The position numbers and the translations under genes are program-made. The notes under the pieces were generated by a model. The model searched no databases, was not told where the DNA came from, and was given only the letters and a program-made list of their open reading frames with translations. A DNA stretch of 64,000 nt from positions 1 to 64,000 of the forward strand of contig NZ_BAAADJ010000061.1 of assembly GCF_039522365.1 (NCBI RefSeq). The letters run 5' to 3'. Shown here piece by piece: positions 24,510 to 33,764 of the stretch (position 1 is its first letter; every line of letters begins with the position of its first letter). The DNA is from Bacillus carboniphilus (lineage in GTDB: Bacteria > Bacillota > Bacilli > Bacillales > JC228).

Positions 24510-24642
24510 GTGTCTCCGGCCAGCTCCAGCGCCTAGCCCCTCGAGGTCACAAGCCAATCCGTCATGAAGGTTAAAGAGCAACCTTCCTGCCGGCTCGTCT
24601 TGTGCTTGTCGGGGCTGTTCGAGGCGCTTGCGCATTTGTTTC
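24510..24642. repeat. dispersed Bacillaceae palindromic repeat (about 130 bp)
   Basis: Begins TGTCTCCGGCCAGCTCCAGC and ends GAGGCGCTTGCGC. AGCGCCT near the left end pairs with AGGCGCT near the right end, AGCCCC with GGGGCT, and an inner GAAGGTT/AACCTTC hairpin sits in the middle. Much more GC-rich than its surroundings. I know this type as a widely dispersed non-coding repeat of Bacillus and relatives, probably a MITE-like element. No ORF inside. Confidence 0.8.
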
Positions 24643-24709
24643 TTTGAATTACGTAATTTTTGTTATAAACTTAATCCAACGTTTTATTTTGGAAAAGGTT
24701 GGTGTGTGA

Positions 24710-25666
24710 ATGGCGTACCTATTATTAGTGGTCGGCTTTGCCTTGTTAATTAAAGGGGCTGACTTTTTTGTGGAAGGTTCATCTCGAATTGCTCGAACAC
24801 TGCATGTTTCGCCGCTACTAATTGGATTAACGATTGTTGCGTTTGGTACGAGTGCTCCAGAGGCTACGGTTAGTATTGTGGCAGCCTTAGAAGGAAGTGC
24901 TGGGGTGGCTGTTGGTAACGTGGTAGGGAGTAATATATTTAACATTACACTAGTGGTCGGATTAACAGCTATTCTTAACCCACTTAAGGTCGAAAACGAA
25001 ACGATTCGAAAGGAAATTCCATTTACATTGTTGGCAAGTATCGCCTTACTCGTACTGGTTAGTGACATTGCTCTCCAAGGATTGAGCGGTAATGTCATAA
25101 CTCGAAGTGATGGATTTATCTTTTTACTGTTCTTTCTCATCTTCCTTTATTACATATTTGAAGTGGCCATGAACAATCGCGACAAAGCGAAAGAAGAGAG
25201 TGTTCCTAGTGAACGGCCATCTTGGGGTAAAAATATAGCACTAACTGTCGGAGGTTTGCTGGCCATCATCTTAGGTGGACATTTTGTAGTGGACAGCGCA
25301 ACTGAAATCGCGATTTCTTTTGGTATGAGTGAAACTCTAGTGGGGCTAACAATTGTTGCTATCGGAACGTCACTTCCTGAGCTGGTTACGTCTATAACAG
25401 CATCTATTAAAAAGGAAAGTGAAATTGCACTTGGGAACATCGTAGGAAGTAATATCTTTAATATCTTATTTGTGCTTGGGACAGCATCTTCGATTTCCCC
25501 ACTTGGTGTCGAAGGGAAAATTGTCGTAGACATCATGCTGCTCATCCTTCTAACGATACTTCTCTTGATCTTCTCTAGAACAAAATACACGATAGGGAAG
25601 ATAGAAGGACTCATCCTTGCTAGTGCCTATGTGTTGTACATGATCTATATCATAATGAGGAATTAA
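24710..25666 (+). CDS. calcium/sodium antiporter (CaCA family, YrbG type)
   Basis: 318 aa with ten hydrophobic segments in two inverted halves. Both alpha repeats are present: GTSAPEATVSIV with VGNVVGSNIFNI (residues 44-80) and GTSLPELVTSIT with LGNIVGSNIFNI (about 222-258); the two Glu residues bind cations. It exchanges Ca2+ or similar ions for Na+ or K+ at the membrane. Binding site upstream of ATG 24710 is weak. A terminator follows. Confidence 0.92.
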   Translation: MAYLLLVVGFALLIKGADFFVEGSSRIARTLHVSPLLIGLTIVAFGTSAPEATVSIVAALEGSAGVAVGNVVGSNIFNITLVVGLTAILNPLKVENETIRKEIPFTLLASIALLVLVSDIALQGLSGNVITRSDGFIFLLFFLIFLYYIFEVAMNNRDKAKEESVPSERPSWGKNIALTVGGLLAIILGGHFVVDSATEIAISFGMSETLVGLTIVAIGTSLPELVTSITASIKKESEIALGNIVGSNIFNILFVLGTASSISPLGVEGKIVVDIMLLILLTILLLIFSRTKYTIGKIEGLILASAYVLYMIYIIMRN

Positions 25667-25677
25667 AATTTCTAATG

Positions 25678-25719
25678 AAAAGCTGCTTCTGCTTGAAAAG
25701 GGACCAGGGCAGCTTTTTC
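25678..25719 (+). terminator. intrinsic terminator of the antiporter gene
   Basis: AAAAGCTGC/GCAGCTTTTT around a 22-base loop. Confidence 0.8.
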
Positions 25720-25933
25720 ATTTGAGAAATCAACTTCTCGAAAATATTCTGCAGTGCTTGATTCCTAACTAGCTACCATAATAATATTATGTTAACTGCT
25801 AAGTAGTAATAAAGGATTTTACAAATTTACTGTCGAATAATCATTCCTAGGTATATATACATGGTGATGTTCCACTTTACATATATTGATTTAGGTCTTT
25901 TTAGCTATTCGAGTTATTTTAAGGGGGATGGGG

Positions 25934-27016
25934 ATGAAGATAGAGGAAGCGAAGTTAAAAATTGAAACTAAAATGAAGGGATTGGTGGAGGCTGACCCAC
26001 ATATAAAGAATGCATATCTATTGGTTCATTCAGATAATAGAAAGATTCATTGGAATATGGCTTATGGACAGACTGGAAATTTCAAATCAACACCTGAACA
26101 ACCTTACCATACTGCAAGTATTGCAAAAAGCTTTACTTCTATCTTAATCGCGATACTAGAGAGGGAAGGAAAGGTTCGCTATGATGATCCCATATCGAAG
26201 TATCTTCCAGAAAGTATTGTAAAAGATCTTCATCTTTTTAAAGGAACAGACTATTCGAATGAAATACGTGTTGAACATTTAGTGAGTAATCGTTCTGGCT
26301 TGCCTGACTTTTATGAAGACAAACCAAAAGAAGGACCAACATTTCAAGATATGTTACTAAATGAACCAGATAAAGCGTGGACCCCTCATGAAACAATCCA
26401 ATGGTCTAAGGAAAAACTGACTCCAAAGTTTGTGCCAGGCAAGAAAGTACACTATACGAACACAGGTTTCAACTTGCTAGGACTCATCATTGAGAAAGTC
26501 ACTACCAAGGCCTATCATGAAGTCCTTCATGAGTACATATTTAACCCACTGAAAATGAAAGAATCGTACCTACTTAGTTATTCAAAGCCTGCATACCGAA
26601 GTGATCATCCTATTGCAACAGTTAATCTAAAATCGCAGGATATCCTAGTAGAAGAACACCGTAGTTTAATGAGTAACTTTGCAGGTGGGCAAACGGCCAG
26701 TACGTCAGAAGATTTACTAATCTTTATGAAAGCGCTTGTTAACAATCAACTCATACCTCAGAACTCACTTGATAAAATGATGGATTGGAAAAAGTTATGG
26801 GTGGGTGTTGATTATGGGTATGGCCTGATGAGAGTTCGTATGTTTCCAAAAAAATATAATGTATGGGGGCATCTAGGCTCAATTGGTTCTTTCATGCTCT
26901 ATAATCCAACGCTGGATGTCTATATCATAGGTAATTTTAATAAATCTGGTTACTTAACAAAAAGTATGAGATTCATATATAACATTCTTCAAACCATTGA
27001 TAAGATAAAAGAATAG
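25934..27016 (+). CDS. serine hydrolase of the beta-lactamase/class C family
   Basis: 360 aa cytosolic-looking protein (no signal peptide). SIAK at residues 62-65 is the SxxK nucleophile motif; HYTNTGFNLLG supplies the YxN tyrosine; a late GHLGSIG takes the HxG/KTG position. ATG 25934 is selected for its 6-nt spacing from AAGGGGG. Members range over esterases, D-aminopeptidases and PBP-related enzymes; substrate unknown. Followed by a terminator, so it is separate from the next serine hydrolase. Confidence 0.85.
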   Translation: MKIEEAKLKIETKMKGLVEADPHIKNAYLLVHSDNRKIHWNMAYGQTGNFKSTPEQPYHTASIAKSFTSILIAILEREGKVRYDDPISKYLPESIVKDLHLFKGTDYSNEIRVEHLVSNRSGLPDFYEDKPKEGPTFQDMLLNEPDKAWTPHETIQWSKEKLTPKFVPGKKVHYTNTGFNLLGLIIEKVTTKAYHEVLHEYIFNPLKMKESYLLSYSKPAYRSDHPIATVNLKSQDILVEEHRSLMSNFAGGQTASTSEDLLIFMKALVNNQLIPQNSLDKMMDWKKLWVGVDYGYGLMRVRMFPKKYNVWGHLGSIGSFMLYNPTLDVYIIGNFNKSGYLTKSMRFIYNILQTIDKIKE

Positions 27017-27027
27017 TTTTGACTAGC

Positions 27028-27059
27028 ACCACTTCTCACACTCTTGAGAAGTGGTTTTT
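27028..27059 (+). terminator. intrinsic terminator
   Basis: ACCACTTCTC/GAGAAGTGGT then TTTTT. Confidence 0.9.
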
Positions 27060-27103
27060 ATATGAATTCCTTCGATAAATAAAATATTTTTTCGTATAAG
27101 GTG

Positions 27104-27133
27104 TTGTTTATATGACATAAAATTTTATATAAT
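27104..27133 (+). promoter_or_regulatory. sigma-A promoter of the peptide transport operon
   Basis: TTGTTT and TATAAT separated by 18 bp; the start of transcription would be near 27140, giving an 80-nt leader. Confidence 0.7.
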
Positions 27134-27175
27134 CGAAGTATCTATTACGGAATATTTTATTTTTTTGATATTTTT

Positions 27176-27189
27176 CGTAAGCGCTTTCT
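27176..27189. promoter_or_regulatory. cre-like site (CcpA operator)
   Basis: CGTAAGCGCTTTCT matches 12 of 14 positions of the cre consensus TGWAANCGNTNWCA. It is about 40 bp downstream of the predicted transcription start, a roadblock position for carbon catabolite repression. Confidence 0.6.
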
Positions 27190-27217
27190 ATGTTTAAGAG
27201 TTTGGAGGAGAGTAGAC

Positions 27218-28306
27218 ATGGGTTCTTTAGAAGTGAAAATCGATCAATTATTTGACTCCTATTTAAATAAATCTTTTTTTACTGGTGGAGTTTGTTCGGT
27301 TCATTGGAAAGGAGAGCAACTCTTACAAAAGGCATATGGGAAGAGAAGTTCGATTACAAATGAACATGTTACGACAGATACCATTTTTGATTTAGCTAGC
27401 GTTACAAAGATTTTTACAGCTACGATTCTATTAAAAATGGTTACCGAAGGAAAGGTAACATTAGGAACAACTCTTAAGGATTGTTTACCTGAAGTGAGGG
27501 GTAATAAAATTCTTGAACCGATTTCAGTTCAACAACTTTTGACTCATTCATCCGGACTTACGGCTTGGTATCCTTTTTACACACATGTTCCGCAAGCTGA
27601 CCTTTTAACTATTCTGGATTCAATTGAACTGAAGCATCAAGAGAATAAAGAAGTCGTCTATAGCGATTTAAATTATATTCTTTTAGGGGAAATCATCAAG
27701 CGGTATTTCAACATGAGTCTACAAGAAGTAATTAAGCAGGAACTCATAACTACACTCAGTCTTAACACTTTAACTTATGGCCCACTCCATTCCGAAAATG
27801 TAGCAGCTACTGAGTTTGGTAATCAAATAGAAATGGACATGTGCCGTACTAGAAACAAAGAATTCAACCATTGGCGTCCTACTAATCAACCCATTATAGG
27901 TGAAGTGAATGATGGAAATACCTACTATTACTTTAAAGGGCAATCCGGACACGCCGGACTATTTGGTACAGCAAATGATTTGGATCAATTATTACAACTT
28001 TACTTGAAAGGGGGAATGGCCAAAGGGGAGAAACTTATAGATGTGGCCTTAATCAATCAATCCTTACATAACATCGCAGAAAATAGAGGACTGGGCTGGC
28101 ACAGCTCTGATCCATTCCCTGTAGGCTTTGGTCACACTGGTTTTACAGGAACTTCTATATGGATTGTTCCGGAAAAAGACCTACAGGTTGTGCTGCTTAC
28201 AAATAGGTTACATGTTAATCAACCTGTCAACATTAACCCATTTAGAAAAGAGCTTCACGAAGAGATTTTATCTTATATTTCAGGAATACAAAGGGAGGAT
28301 ATTTAA
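27218..28306 (+). CDS. beta-lactamase-family serine hydrolase leading a peptide-transport operon
   Basis: 362 aa, no signal peptide, so probably cytoplasmic. SVTK at residues 61-64 (SxxK), YSDLNY in the YxN position and GHTGFTGT in the KTG position. TGGAGGAG precedes the ATG. The peptide-binding lipoprotein starts 2 bp after its stop, so it is the first gene of a six-gene operon. In Bacillus, similar hydrolases accompany muropeptide recycling and peptide uptake genes; cleavage of imported peptides or cell-wall fragments is inferred. Confidence 0.88.
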   Translation: MGSLEVKIDQLFDSYLNKSFFTGGVCSVHWKGEQLLQKAYGKRSSITNEHVTTDTIFDLASVTKIFTATILLKMVTEGKVTLGTTLKDCLPEVRGNKILEPISVQQLLTHSSGLTAWYPFYTHVPQADLLTILDSIELKHQENKEVVYSDLNYILLGEIIKRYFNMSLQEVIKQELITTLSLNTLTYGPLHSENVAATEFGNQIEMDMCRTRNKEFNHWRPTNQPIIGEVNDGNTYYYFKGQSGHAGLFGTANDLDQLLQLYLKGGMAKGEKLIDVALINQSLHNIAENRGLGWHSSDPFPVGFGHTGFTGTSIWIVPEKDLQVVLLTNRLHVNQPVNINPFRKELHEEILSYISGIQREDI

Positions 28307-28308
28307 AC

Positions 28309-29862
28309 ATGATGAAAAAAGGTTTTCTTTTCACTATCATGATCATCTCCTTGTCAGTTATCCTAATCGCTTGTTCAGGTACAAATGAAGAAGGAAAGTC
28401 TGATAACGGTGATGATGATAACAAACAAGTAGAACAAGTATTAAAAATCGCGAATGACCAAGAGCCAGCAGGTTTAGACCCGCATAAAACACCTGCTCAT
28501 TCTTCGGTAAGAATTTATTCTCAAGTATACAGTGGATTAGTAGAGTTTGATAAAGACATGAACATTGTGGGAGATTTAGCAGTAGATTGGAATCAACCAG
28601 ATGATCAAACTTACGTGTTTAACCTTCACGAAGGTGTAAAATTCCACAATGGCCGTGAAATGAAGGCGGAGGATGTCAAGTATAGCTTCGAGCGTATTTT
28701 AGCTGAAGAAACGGCATCTCACATTGCCTCTTATTTTTCAAATGTAGAAAGCATTGAGGTATTAGGGGATTACCAAATTCAATTCAAGCTTAAGTCAACG
28801 GACGCTACATTCTTATCTAACTTAACAAACGCAAGTGCTGTAGTTGTTGCAAAAGAAGTTGTAGAAGAACATGGAGATTTACAGCAAGAAGCTATTGGTA
28901 CGGGTCCATTTAAGTTTGTTGAGTGGGTTCCAGATAATAGAGTGGTGTTAGAGAAAAACGAAGAATACTACAAAGAAGGTCTACCAAAATTAGACGAAGT
29001 AATCTATTACACAATGAAGGATGAAGCAGCTCGTCTATCAGCAATCCGTACCGGTGAAGTTGATCTAACTACTCTTACTGCACAATCTGCTTCTTTATTA
29101 GAAAATCAAGAAAAAATTGATATTAAGAGCTACCAATCTCTTGAATATAGTTACGTAGGATTTAATGTAAACTCAGAGATCTTGAAAGATGAAAAAGTAC
29201 GTCAAGCTCTGAGCTTAGCAACAGATCGCCAAAGTATTGCCGATATCGTTTGGAACGGTGATGCTGTTATTTCTGGTCCAGTAGCACCATCTATGGGAGA
29301 CTGGTCCATTGATGTAGAAAGCCATGAGCTTTACTCAAAAAATCTTGAAAAAGCAAAAGAATTGCTAGCAGAAGCTGGCTACCCAGATGGTTTTGAAATT
29401 ACAATTACGACAGCCTCCACGTATGCCGACATGGTTGATACTGCTCAAATTTTACAACAGCAATGGAAAGAAATTGGTGTAGAAGCGACAATCAAGCAAA
29501 TCGAGTGGGGCGAGTATATCGATACTTGGTTAAATACTTCTGCGGATATTTTAATTGGACGTAATGGTTCTGGTACGGATCCAGATCGTGCTTTAAATTA
29601 CTTCTTCCATTCTACTGGTTCAGCTAACGTATGGGGATTTGCGGATAGTGACTATGATGCTTTAGTAGAAACAGGTAAAACAACTGTAGATTTAGAAGAG
29701 CGTAAAACGATTTATACAGAAGCACAAGAAAAATTACTTGAATTATCACCGAACCTATTCTTAGTTTCTCCTATGAAATATGTTGCGGTTAGAGATTCTG
29801 TAGAAGGATTTACTCCATACCCTCATAACGGAGAGTATATCTTAGACGTAACTAAAAAATAA
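28309..29862 (+). CDS. peptide ABC transporter substrate-binding lipoprotein
   Basis: 517 aa of the SBP_bac_5 (DppA/OppA) family. Lipoprotein signal with ILIAC, Cys22 lipidated, then an acidic linker (GDDDNKQ). Family motifs: DPHKTPAHSSVRIYSQVYSGLVEFD, YVFNLHEGVKFHNGREMKAEDVKYSFERI, and AIGTGPFKFVEWVP. It captures peptides outside the membrane for the downstream permeases. A hairpin at 29871 separates it from the permease genes. Confidence 0.93.
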   Translation: MMKKGFLFTIMIISLSVILIACSGTNEEGKSDNGDDDNKQVEQVLKIANDQEPAGLDPHKTPAHSSVRIYSQVYSGLVEFDKDMNIVGDLAVDWNQPDDQTYVFNLHEGVKFHNGREMKAEDVKYSFERILAEETASHIASYFSNVESIEVLGDYQIQFKLKSTDATFLSNLTNASAVVVAKEVVEEHGDLQQEAIGTGPFKFVEWVPDNRVVLEKNEEYYKEGLPKLDEVIYYTMKDEAARLSAIRTGEVDLTTLTAQSASLLENQEKIDIKSYQSLEYSYVGFNVNSEILKDEKVRQALSLATDRQSIADIVWNGDAVISGPVAPSMGDWSIDVESHELYSKNLEKAKELLAEAGYPDGFEITITTASTYADMVDTAQILQQQWKEIGVEATIKQIEWGEYIDTWLNTSADILIGRNGSGTDPDRALNYFFHSTGSANVWGFADSDYDALVETGKTTVDLEERKTIYTEAQEKLLELSPNLFLVSPMKYVAVRDSVEGFTPYPHNGEYILDVTKK

Positions 29863-29870
29863 CAAAAGTA

Positions 29871-29892
29871 GAGGCTGCTTTTTAGCAGCCTC
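29871..29892 (+). terminator. intra-operon hairpin after the binding-protein gene
   Basis: GAGGCTGCT/AGCAGCCTC around TTTT, without a downstream T run. Such hairpins often protect the abundant upstream binding-protein message while reducing read-through. Confidence 0.75.
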
Positions 29893-29916
29893 AAACATTT
29901 ATTAAGGGTGAGCGTG

Positions 29917-30861
29917 ATGTATGCGTATATACTGAGAAGATTATTGATGTTAATTCCGGTTTTATTTGGAGTGTCCATTGTTATCTTTTTCACGTTAAGA
30001 ATTATTCCTGGAGACGTTGCCCTGACCATTTTAGGGACAGATGCAACTCCTCAAGCATTGGCCCAATTAAGAAAGGACTTTGGCTTGGACCAACCCATTT
30101 ATGTTCAATACATTAATTGGATGGGAGGAGTCTTAACGGGTGACTTTGGAGAATCCATGCGAACGGGGAAAGAAGTTTTACCAGATATTTTAAGTCGTTT
30201 TGCGATTACATTTGAACTAACGATTCTAGCAGCCTTCATCTCTTGGATTGTTGCTATTCCTTTAGGGATTATTGCTGGTATTAAAAGAAATTCAAAAACA
30301 GACTTTTCTGTTCGTATTATTTCTCTACTAGGTGTATCGGTTCCAAACTTCGCCTTAGCTACGATTATCATTCTACTACTAGCGCTATATTTTAACTATA
30401 GTCCACCAGTAGGATACGTCGGTTTCTTTGAGGATCCCATTCGAAATCTTCAAATCTTATTCTTACCAGCTCTTGTACTTGGAACATCAATGGCTGGAGC
30501 TGTCATGAGAATGACACGATCGTCTATTTTAGAGATTCTGAGACATGATTTCATCCGTACTATTCGTGCAAAAGGTGCAAGAGAGCGTGTCGTCATATTC
30601 AACCATGCCTTACGAAATGCGATGATTCCTATTTTAACAATTATCGGTATGCAAATCGGAGTTTTATTAGGTGGAACGGTTATTATTGAACAGATATTCT
30701 CGTTACCGGGGCTTGGACAGCTGGTATTAACAGGAATCAATCAACGTGATTTCACGGTTGTACAAGGGTCCGTTCTATTTATTGCATTTGTGTTCGTGCT
30801 AATCAATTTAATAGTTGACCTCTTATATTCTTATTTGGATCCAAGGATTACATACAAATAA
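29917..30861 (+). CDS. peptide ABC transporter permease (DppB type)
   Basis: 314 aa, six transmembrane segments, BPD_transp_1 family. N-terminus AYILRRLLMLIPVLFGVSIVIFFTLRIIPGD is diagnostic of the DppB/OppB subfamily, with the ATPase-coupling EAA loop HDFIRTIRAKGARERVVIFNH near residue 220. ATG 29917 is used since AAGG lies 10 nt upstream; GTG 29908 overlaps the site. Confidence 0.93.
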   Translation: MYAYILRRLLMLIPVLFGVSIVIFFTLRIIPGDVALTILGTDATPQALAQLRKDFGLDQPIYVQYINWMGGVLTGDFGESMRTGKEVLPDILSRFAITFELTILAAFISWIVAIPLGIIAGIKRNSKTDFSVRIISLLGVSVPNFALATIIILLLALYFNYSPPVGYVGFFEDPIRNLQILFLPALVLGTSMAGAVMRMTRSSILEILRHDFIRTIRAKGARERVVIFNHALRNAMIPILTIIGMQIGVLLGGTVIIEQIFSLPGLGQLVLTGINQRDFTVVQGSVLFIAFVFVLINLIVDLLYSYLDPRITYK

Positions 30862-30890
30862 GCAAACGAAAGTAAGGAAGTGTGATCTTC

Positions 30891-31721
30891 ATGAGAGAGT
30901 TCTTTCAACGATTAATGGATGATAAAGTCGGGTTAATCGGTTTTATTGGGATCTTAATTGTCATTATCATCGCCATTTTCGCGCCGATTATCAGTCCATA
31001 TAGACCTGATCAAATGTTTACAGACCATGTACTAGAAGGGCCAAGCGGAAAGTTTTTGTTTGGGACAGATGAACTTGGAAGAGATATTTTTACTCGAGTC
31101 GTTTATGGTGCACAGGTATCTTTAAAAGTAGGGCTTATAGCAGTAGGAATTGGTGCATCATTAGGATTACTTTTAGGTGTGATTAGTGGTTATTTTCAAG
31201 GGAAAGTCGACCAAATTATCATGCGAGTCATGGACGTATTTTTTGCTTTTCCTGATATTTTATTGGCCTTAACGATTGTCGCTGTGTTGGGCCCAAGCTT
31301 AACAAACACAATGATTGCCATTGGAATTGTATTTACCCCAGTATTTACTAGACTTGTACGGTCTGCCGTGTTGTCTGTAAAAGAAAACGAGTATTTGACA
31401 AATGCTGTAGCCATTGGGGTACACCCTTCAAAAATCATTATAAAACATATAACACCGAACATTATGGCACCTTTTATTGTTCAAATTACATTAGCTTTAT
31501 CCGGTGCTATTTTAACGGAAGCAGCCCTTAGCTTTCTTGGCTTAGGTGTTCAACCCCCTGATCCCTCTTGGGGAGTTATGTTAAGTGATAGTCGAACCTA
31601 TATGGAATTTGCACCATGGACGATTCTATTCCCAGTAGGTGCCACTGTATTCACGATTTTCTGTTTTAACTTATTAGGTGATAGTTTACGAGATTTACTA
31701 GATCCTAAATTAAGACAGTAA
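30891..31721 (+). CDS. peptide ABC transporter permease (DppC type)
   Basis: 276 aa, six transmembrane segments. DppC hallmarks: short N-terminal part (MDDKVGLIGFIGI), APIISPYRPDQM, then FGTDELGRDIFTRVVYGAQ and the coupling loop ENEYLTNAVAIGVHPSKIIIKHITPN, ending FNLLGDSLRDLLDPKLR. AAGGAAG lies 10 nt before ATG 30891. Forms the heterodimeric channel with the preceding permease. Confidence 0.93.
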   Translation: MREFFQRLMDDKVGLIGFIGILIVIIIAIFAPIISPYRPDQMFTDHVLEGPSGKFLFGTDELGRDIFTRVVYGAQVSLKVGLIAVGIGASLGLLLGVISGYFQGKVDQIIMRVMDVFFAFPDILLALTIVAVLGPSLTNTMIAIGIVFTPVFTRLVRSAVLSVKENEYLTNAVAIGVHPSKIIIKHITPNIMAPFIVQITLALSGAILTEAALSFLGLGVQPPDPSWGVMLSDSRTYMEFAPWTILFPVGATVFTIFCFNLLGDSLRDLLDPKLRQ

Positions 31722-31747
31722 TCTATCTTTCTTAAGGGGAGAGTAAC

Positions 31748-32743
31748 TTGAGTTCTGTACTGAAAATAAAAGATTTATCCATAGATATAAAGAAAAAGAA
31801 GAGTAATGTAAATGTCGTTAAAGGCATTAACATTGAAATTGGAAAGAAAATGAAATATGGCATTGTTGGAGAATCTGGTAGTGGAAAAAGCTTAACTTCA
31901 CTTGCGATTATGAACCTTCTTCCAGATGCGCTTCAAATTAGTGAGGGTAGCATTACTTTAAGAACTGAAAATGAAAAAGACCTTACAAAATTAAACAAAA
32001 GGCAGATGCAAAGTGTTCGAGGCAATGAAATCTCAATGATTTTCCAAGAACCAATGACAGCCTTAGATCCACTTTATACAATTGAGCACCAACTGCTAGA
32101 GGTGTTAAGGTTCCACACGAATTACAGTAAAAAAGAGATGCGGGAAATGGGACTAGATATGTTAGGCAAGGTAGGAATTTCTCGTCCAGCAGAGATTTTT
32201 AAAAGCTATCCCCATCAGCTTTCAGGTGGAATGAGGCAGCGTATCATGATTGCCATTGCCTTGATTTGTAAGCCAAAGCTATTGATTGCCGATGAACCAA
32301 CCAGGGCATTAGATGTAACGATTCAAGCTCAAATTCTTGATTTAATGAATGAATTATCGGAAACACATGATACATCGATTCTGATGATCACTCATGATTT
32401 GGGTGTTATTTTGGAAACGTGTGAAAGAGTTGCGGTCATGTATGCTGGTCAAATTGTTGAGGAATCAACGGTTAAGGATCTATTCCAAAATCCAACTCAC
32501 CCTTACACACAAGGATTATTAAAGTCCATTAAGTCGTTAGGGAATCGCAGAGAAACGTTGTATTCCATCCCTGGAAATGTACCTACGCCCATTCAATATC
32601 AAGAAATGGGTTGTCGATTTGTAACTAGATGTCCATTTGCGATGGAGAAATGTAAAACGCAGGAACCTTCTATGTATGCTGTTGGTGAGGGTCATACAAG
32701 TAAATGCTGGCTGCATGAGGAGGAGGGGAAGGACCATGAGTGA
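31748..32743 (+). CDS. peptide ABC transporter ATP-binding protein (DppD type)
   Basis: 331 aa. Walker A GESGSGKS (about residues 38-45), signature LSGGMRQR, Walker B LLIADEPTRALD and a C-terminal oligopeptide-transporter extension with the cysteines CRFVTRCPFAMEKCK that form an Fe-S or metal site in this family. TTG start after AGGGGAGAG. Overlaps the next ATPase by 8 bp. Confidence 0.93.
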   Translation: MSSVLKIKDLSIDIKKKKSNVNVVKGINIEIGKKMKYGIVGESGSGKSLTSLAIMNLLPDALQISEGSITLRTENEKDLTKLNKRQMQSVRGNEISMIFQEPMTALDPLYTIEHQLLEVLRFHTNYSKKEMREMGLDMLGKVGISRPAEIFKSYPHQLSGGMRQRIMIAIALICKPKLLIADEPTRALDVTIQAQILDLMNELSETHDTSILMITHDLGVILETCERVAVMYAGQIVEESTVKDLFQNPTHPYTQGLLKSIKSLGNRRETLYSIPGNVPTPIQYQEMGCRFVTRCPFAMEKCKTQEPSMYAVGEGHTSKCWLHEEEGKDHE

Positions 32744-33719
32744 AAAAGCATACGTTTTGGAAGTTAATAACCTGAAAAAATACTTCCCGATAAAAGCAGG
32801 TCTCCTTAAGAAAACAGTTGGGCACGTAAAAGCTGTAGATGATATAAGCTTTAAAGTTCGGGAAACCGAAACGCTCTCACTCGTGGGAGAAAGTGGATGC
32901 GGAAAATCAACAACGGGTAGAACGATTCTTCGGTTATATGAATCTACTTCAGGGGAAGTCTTTTTTAAAGGCAAAAATATACTAGAGATTCCTAAGAGTC
33001 AGTTTCGGAAAATGAGAAGAGATATTCAAATGATTTTCCAGGATCCTTTTAGTTCCCTGAACCCCAGAATGACTGTAAAAGAACTGTTAATGGAGCCATT
33101 ACTTACACATGGAATAGCTTCTAAAAAAGAAGCCTTTACATTAGCGGAAGAAATGATTGAAAAAGTGGGACTGTCTAAAGAACAACTAAGCCGATATCCA
33201 CATGAGTTTAGTGGTGGCCAAAGACAACGAATCAGTATTGCAAGAGCCCTAATTGTAAAACCAAAGGTTGTTATTTTAGATGAAGCGGTTTCTGCACTAG
33301 ATGTTTCGATTCAATCACAGATTCTTAACCTGCTCATAAAGTTACAAGAAGAATTTGAACTAACGTATATCTTTATTTCTCATGACCTAAATGTTGTGAA
33401 ACACTTAAGTAATCGGGTTGGCGTAATGTTTTTAGGACAAATGATGGAACTTGCTGAGACTGATGTCTTGTATGATAACCCATTACATCCATACACGAAA
33501 GCTCTACTATCAGCGATTCCTTCTTTAGATCCAACAGAGAAAAAGGAACGGATTATCTTGGAAGGGGATGTACCGGATCCGTCTAACCCACCGACGGGTT
33601 GTCCATTCCGTTTAAGATGTCCACATGCTTTTGAGCGTTGTGCTTCCGAAAAACCAGCTTTTGTCGAAAGGGAAGACAATCACTGGGTTGCTTGTCATTT
33701 GTATGATGAAGAAAATTAG
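32736..33719 (+). CDS. peptide ABC transporter ATP-binding protein (DppF type)
   Basis: 327 aa. Walker A GESGCGKST, signature FSGGQRQR, Walker B VVILDEAVSALD and the C-terminal CPFRLRCPHAFERC cysteine cluster. ATG 32736 overlaps the previous stop (ATGAGTGA) and has GGAGGAGG further upstream; a longer frame to 32637 is in the preceding gene. Last gene of the operon. Confidence 0.93.
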   Translation: MSEKAYVLEVNNLKKYFPIKAGLLKKTVGHVKAVDDISFKVRETETLSLVGESGCGKSTTGRTILRLYESTSGEVFFKGKNILEIPKSQFRKMRRDIQMIFQDPFSSLNPRMTVKELLMEPLLTHGIASKKEAFTLAEEMIEKVGLSKEQLSRYPHEFSGGQRQRISIARALIVKPKVVILDEAVSALDVSIQSQILNLLIKLQEEFELTYIFISHDLNVVKHLSNRVGVMFLGQMMELAETDVLYDNPLHPYTKALLSAIPSLDPTEKKERIILEGDVPDPSNPPTGCPFRLRCPHAFERCASEKPAFVEREDNHWVACHLYDEEN

Positions 33720-33723
33720 AGAA

Positions 33724-33762
33724 AAACCTTACTTCATTAACTAAAACAATGAAGTAAGGTTT
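33724..33762. terminator. bidirectional intrinsic terminator
   Basis: AAACCTTACTTCATT/AATGAAGTAAGGTTT, 15 bp, between the transport operon and the convergent methyltransferase gene. Confidence 0.92.
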
Positions 33763-33764
33763 CT

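Noticed and set aside
24649-25614. Two minus-strand frames opposite the Ca2+ antiporter
   Set aside because: Low-complexity mirror of a strongly supported gene.
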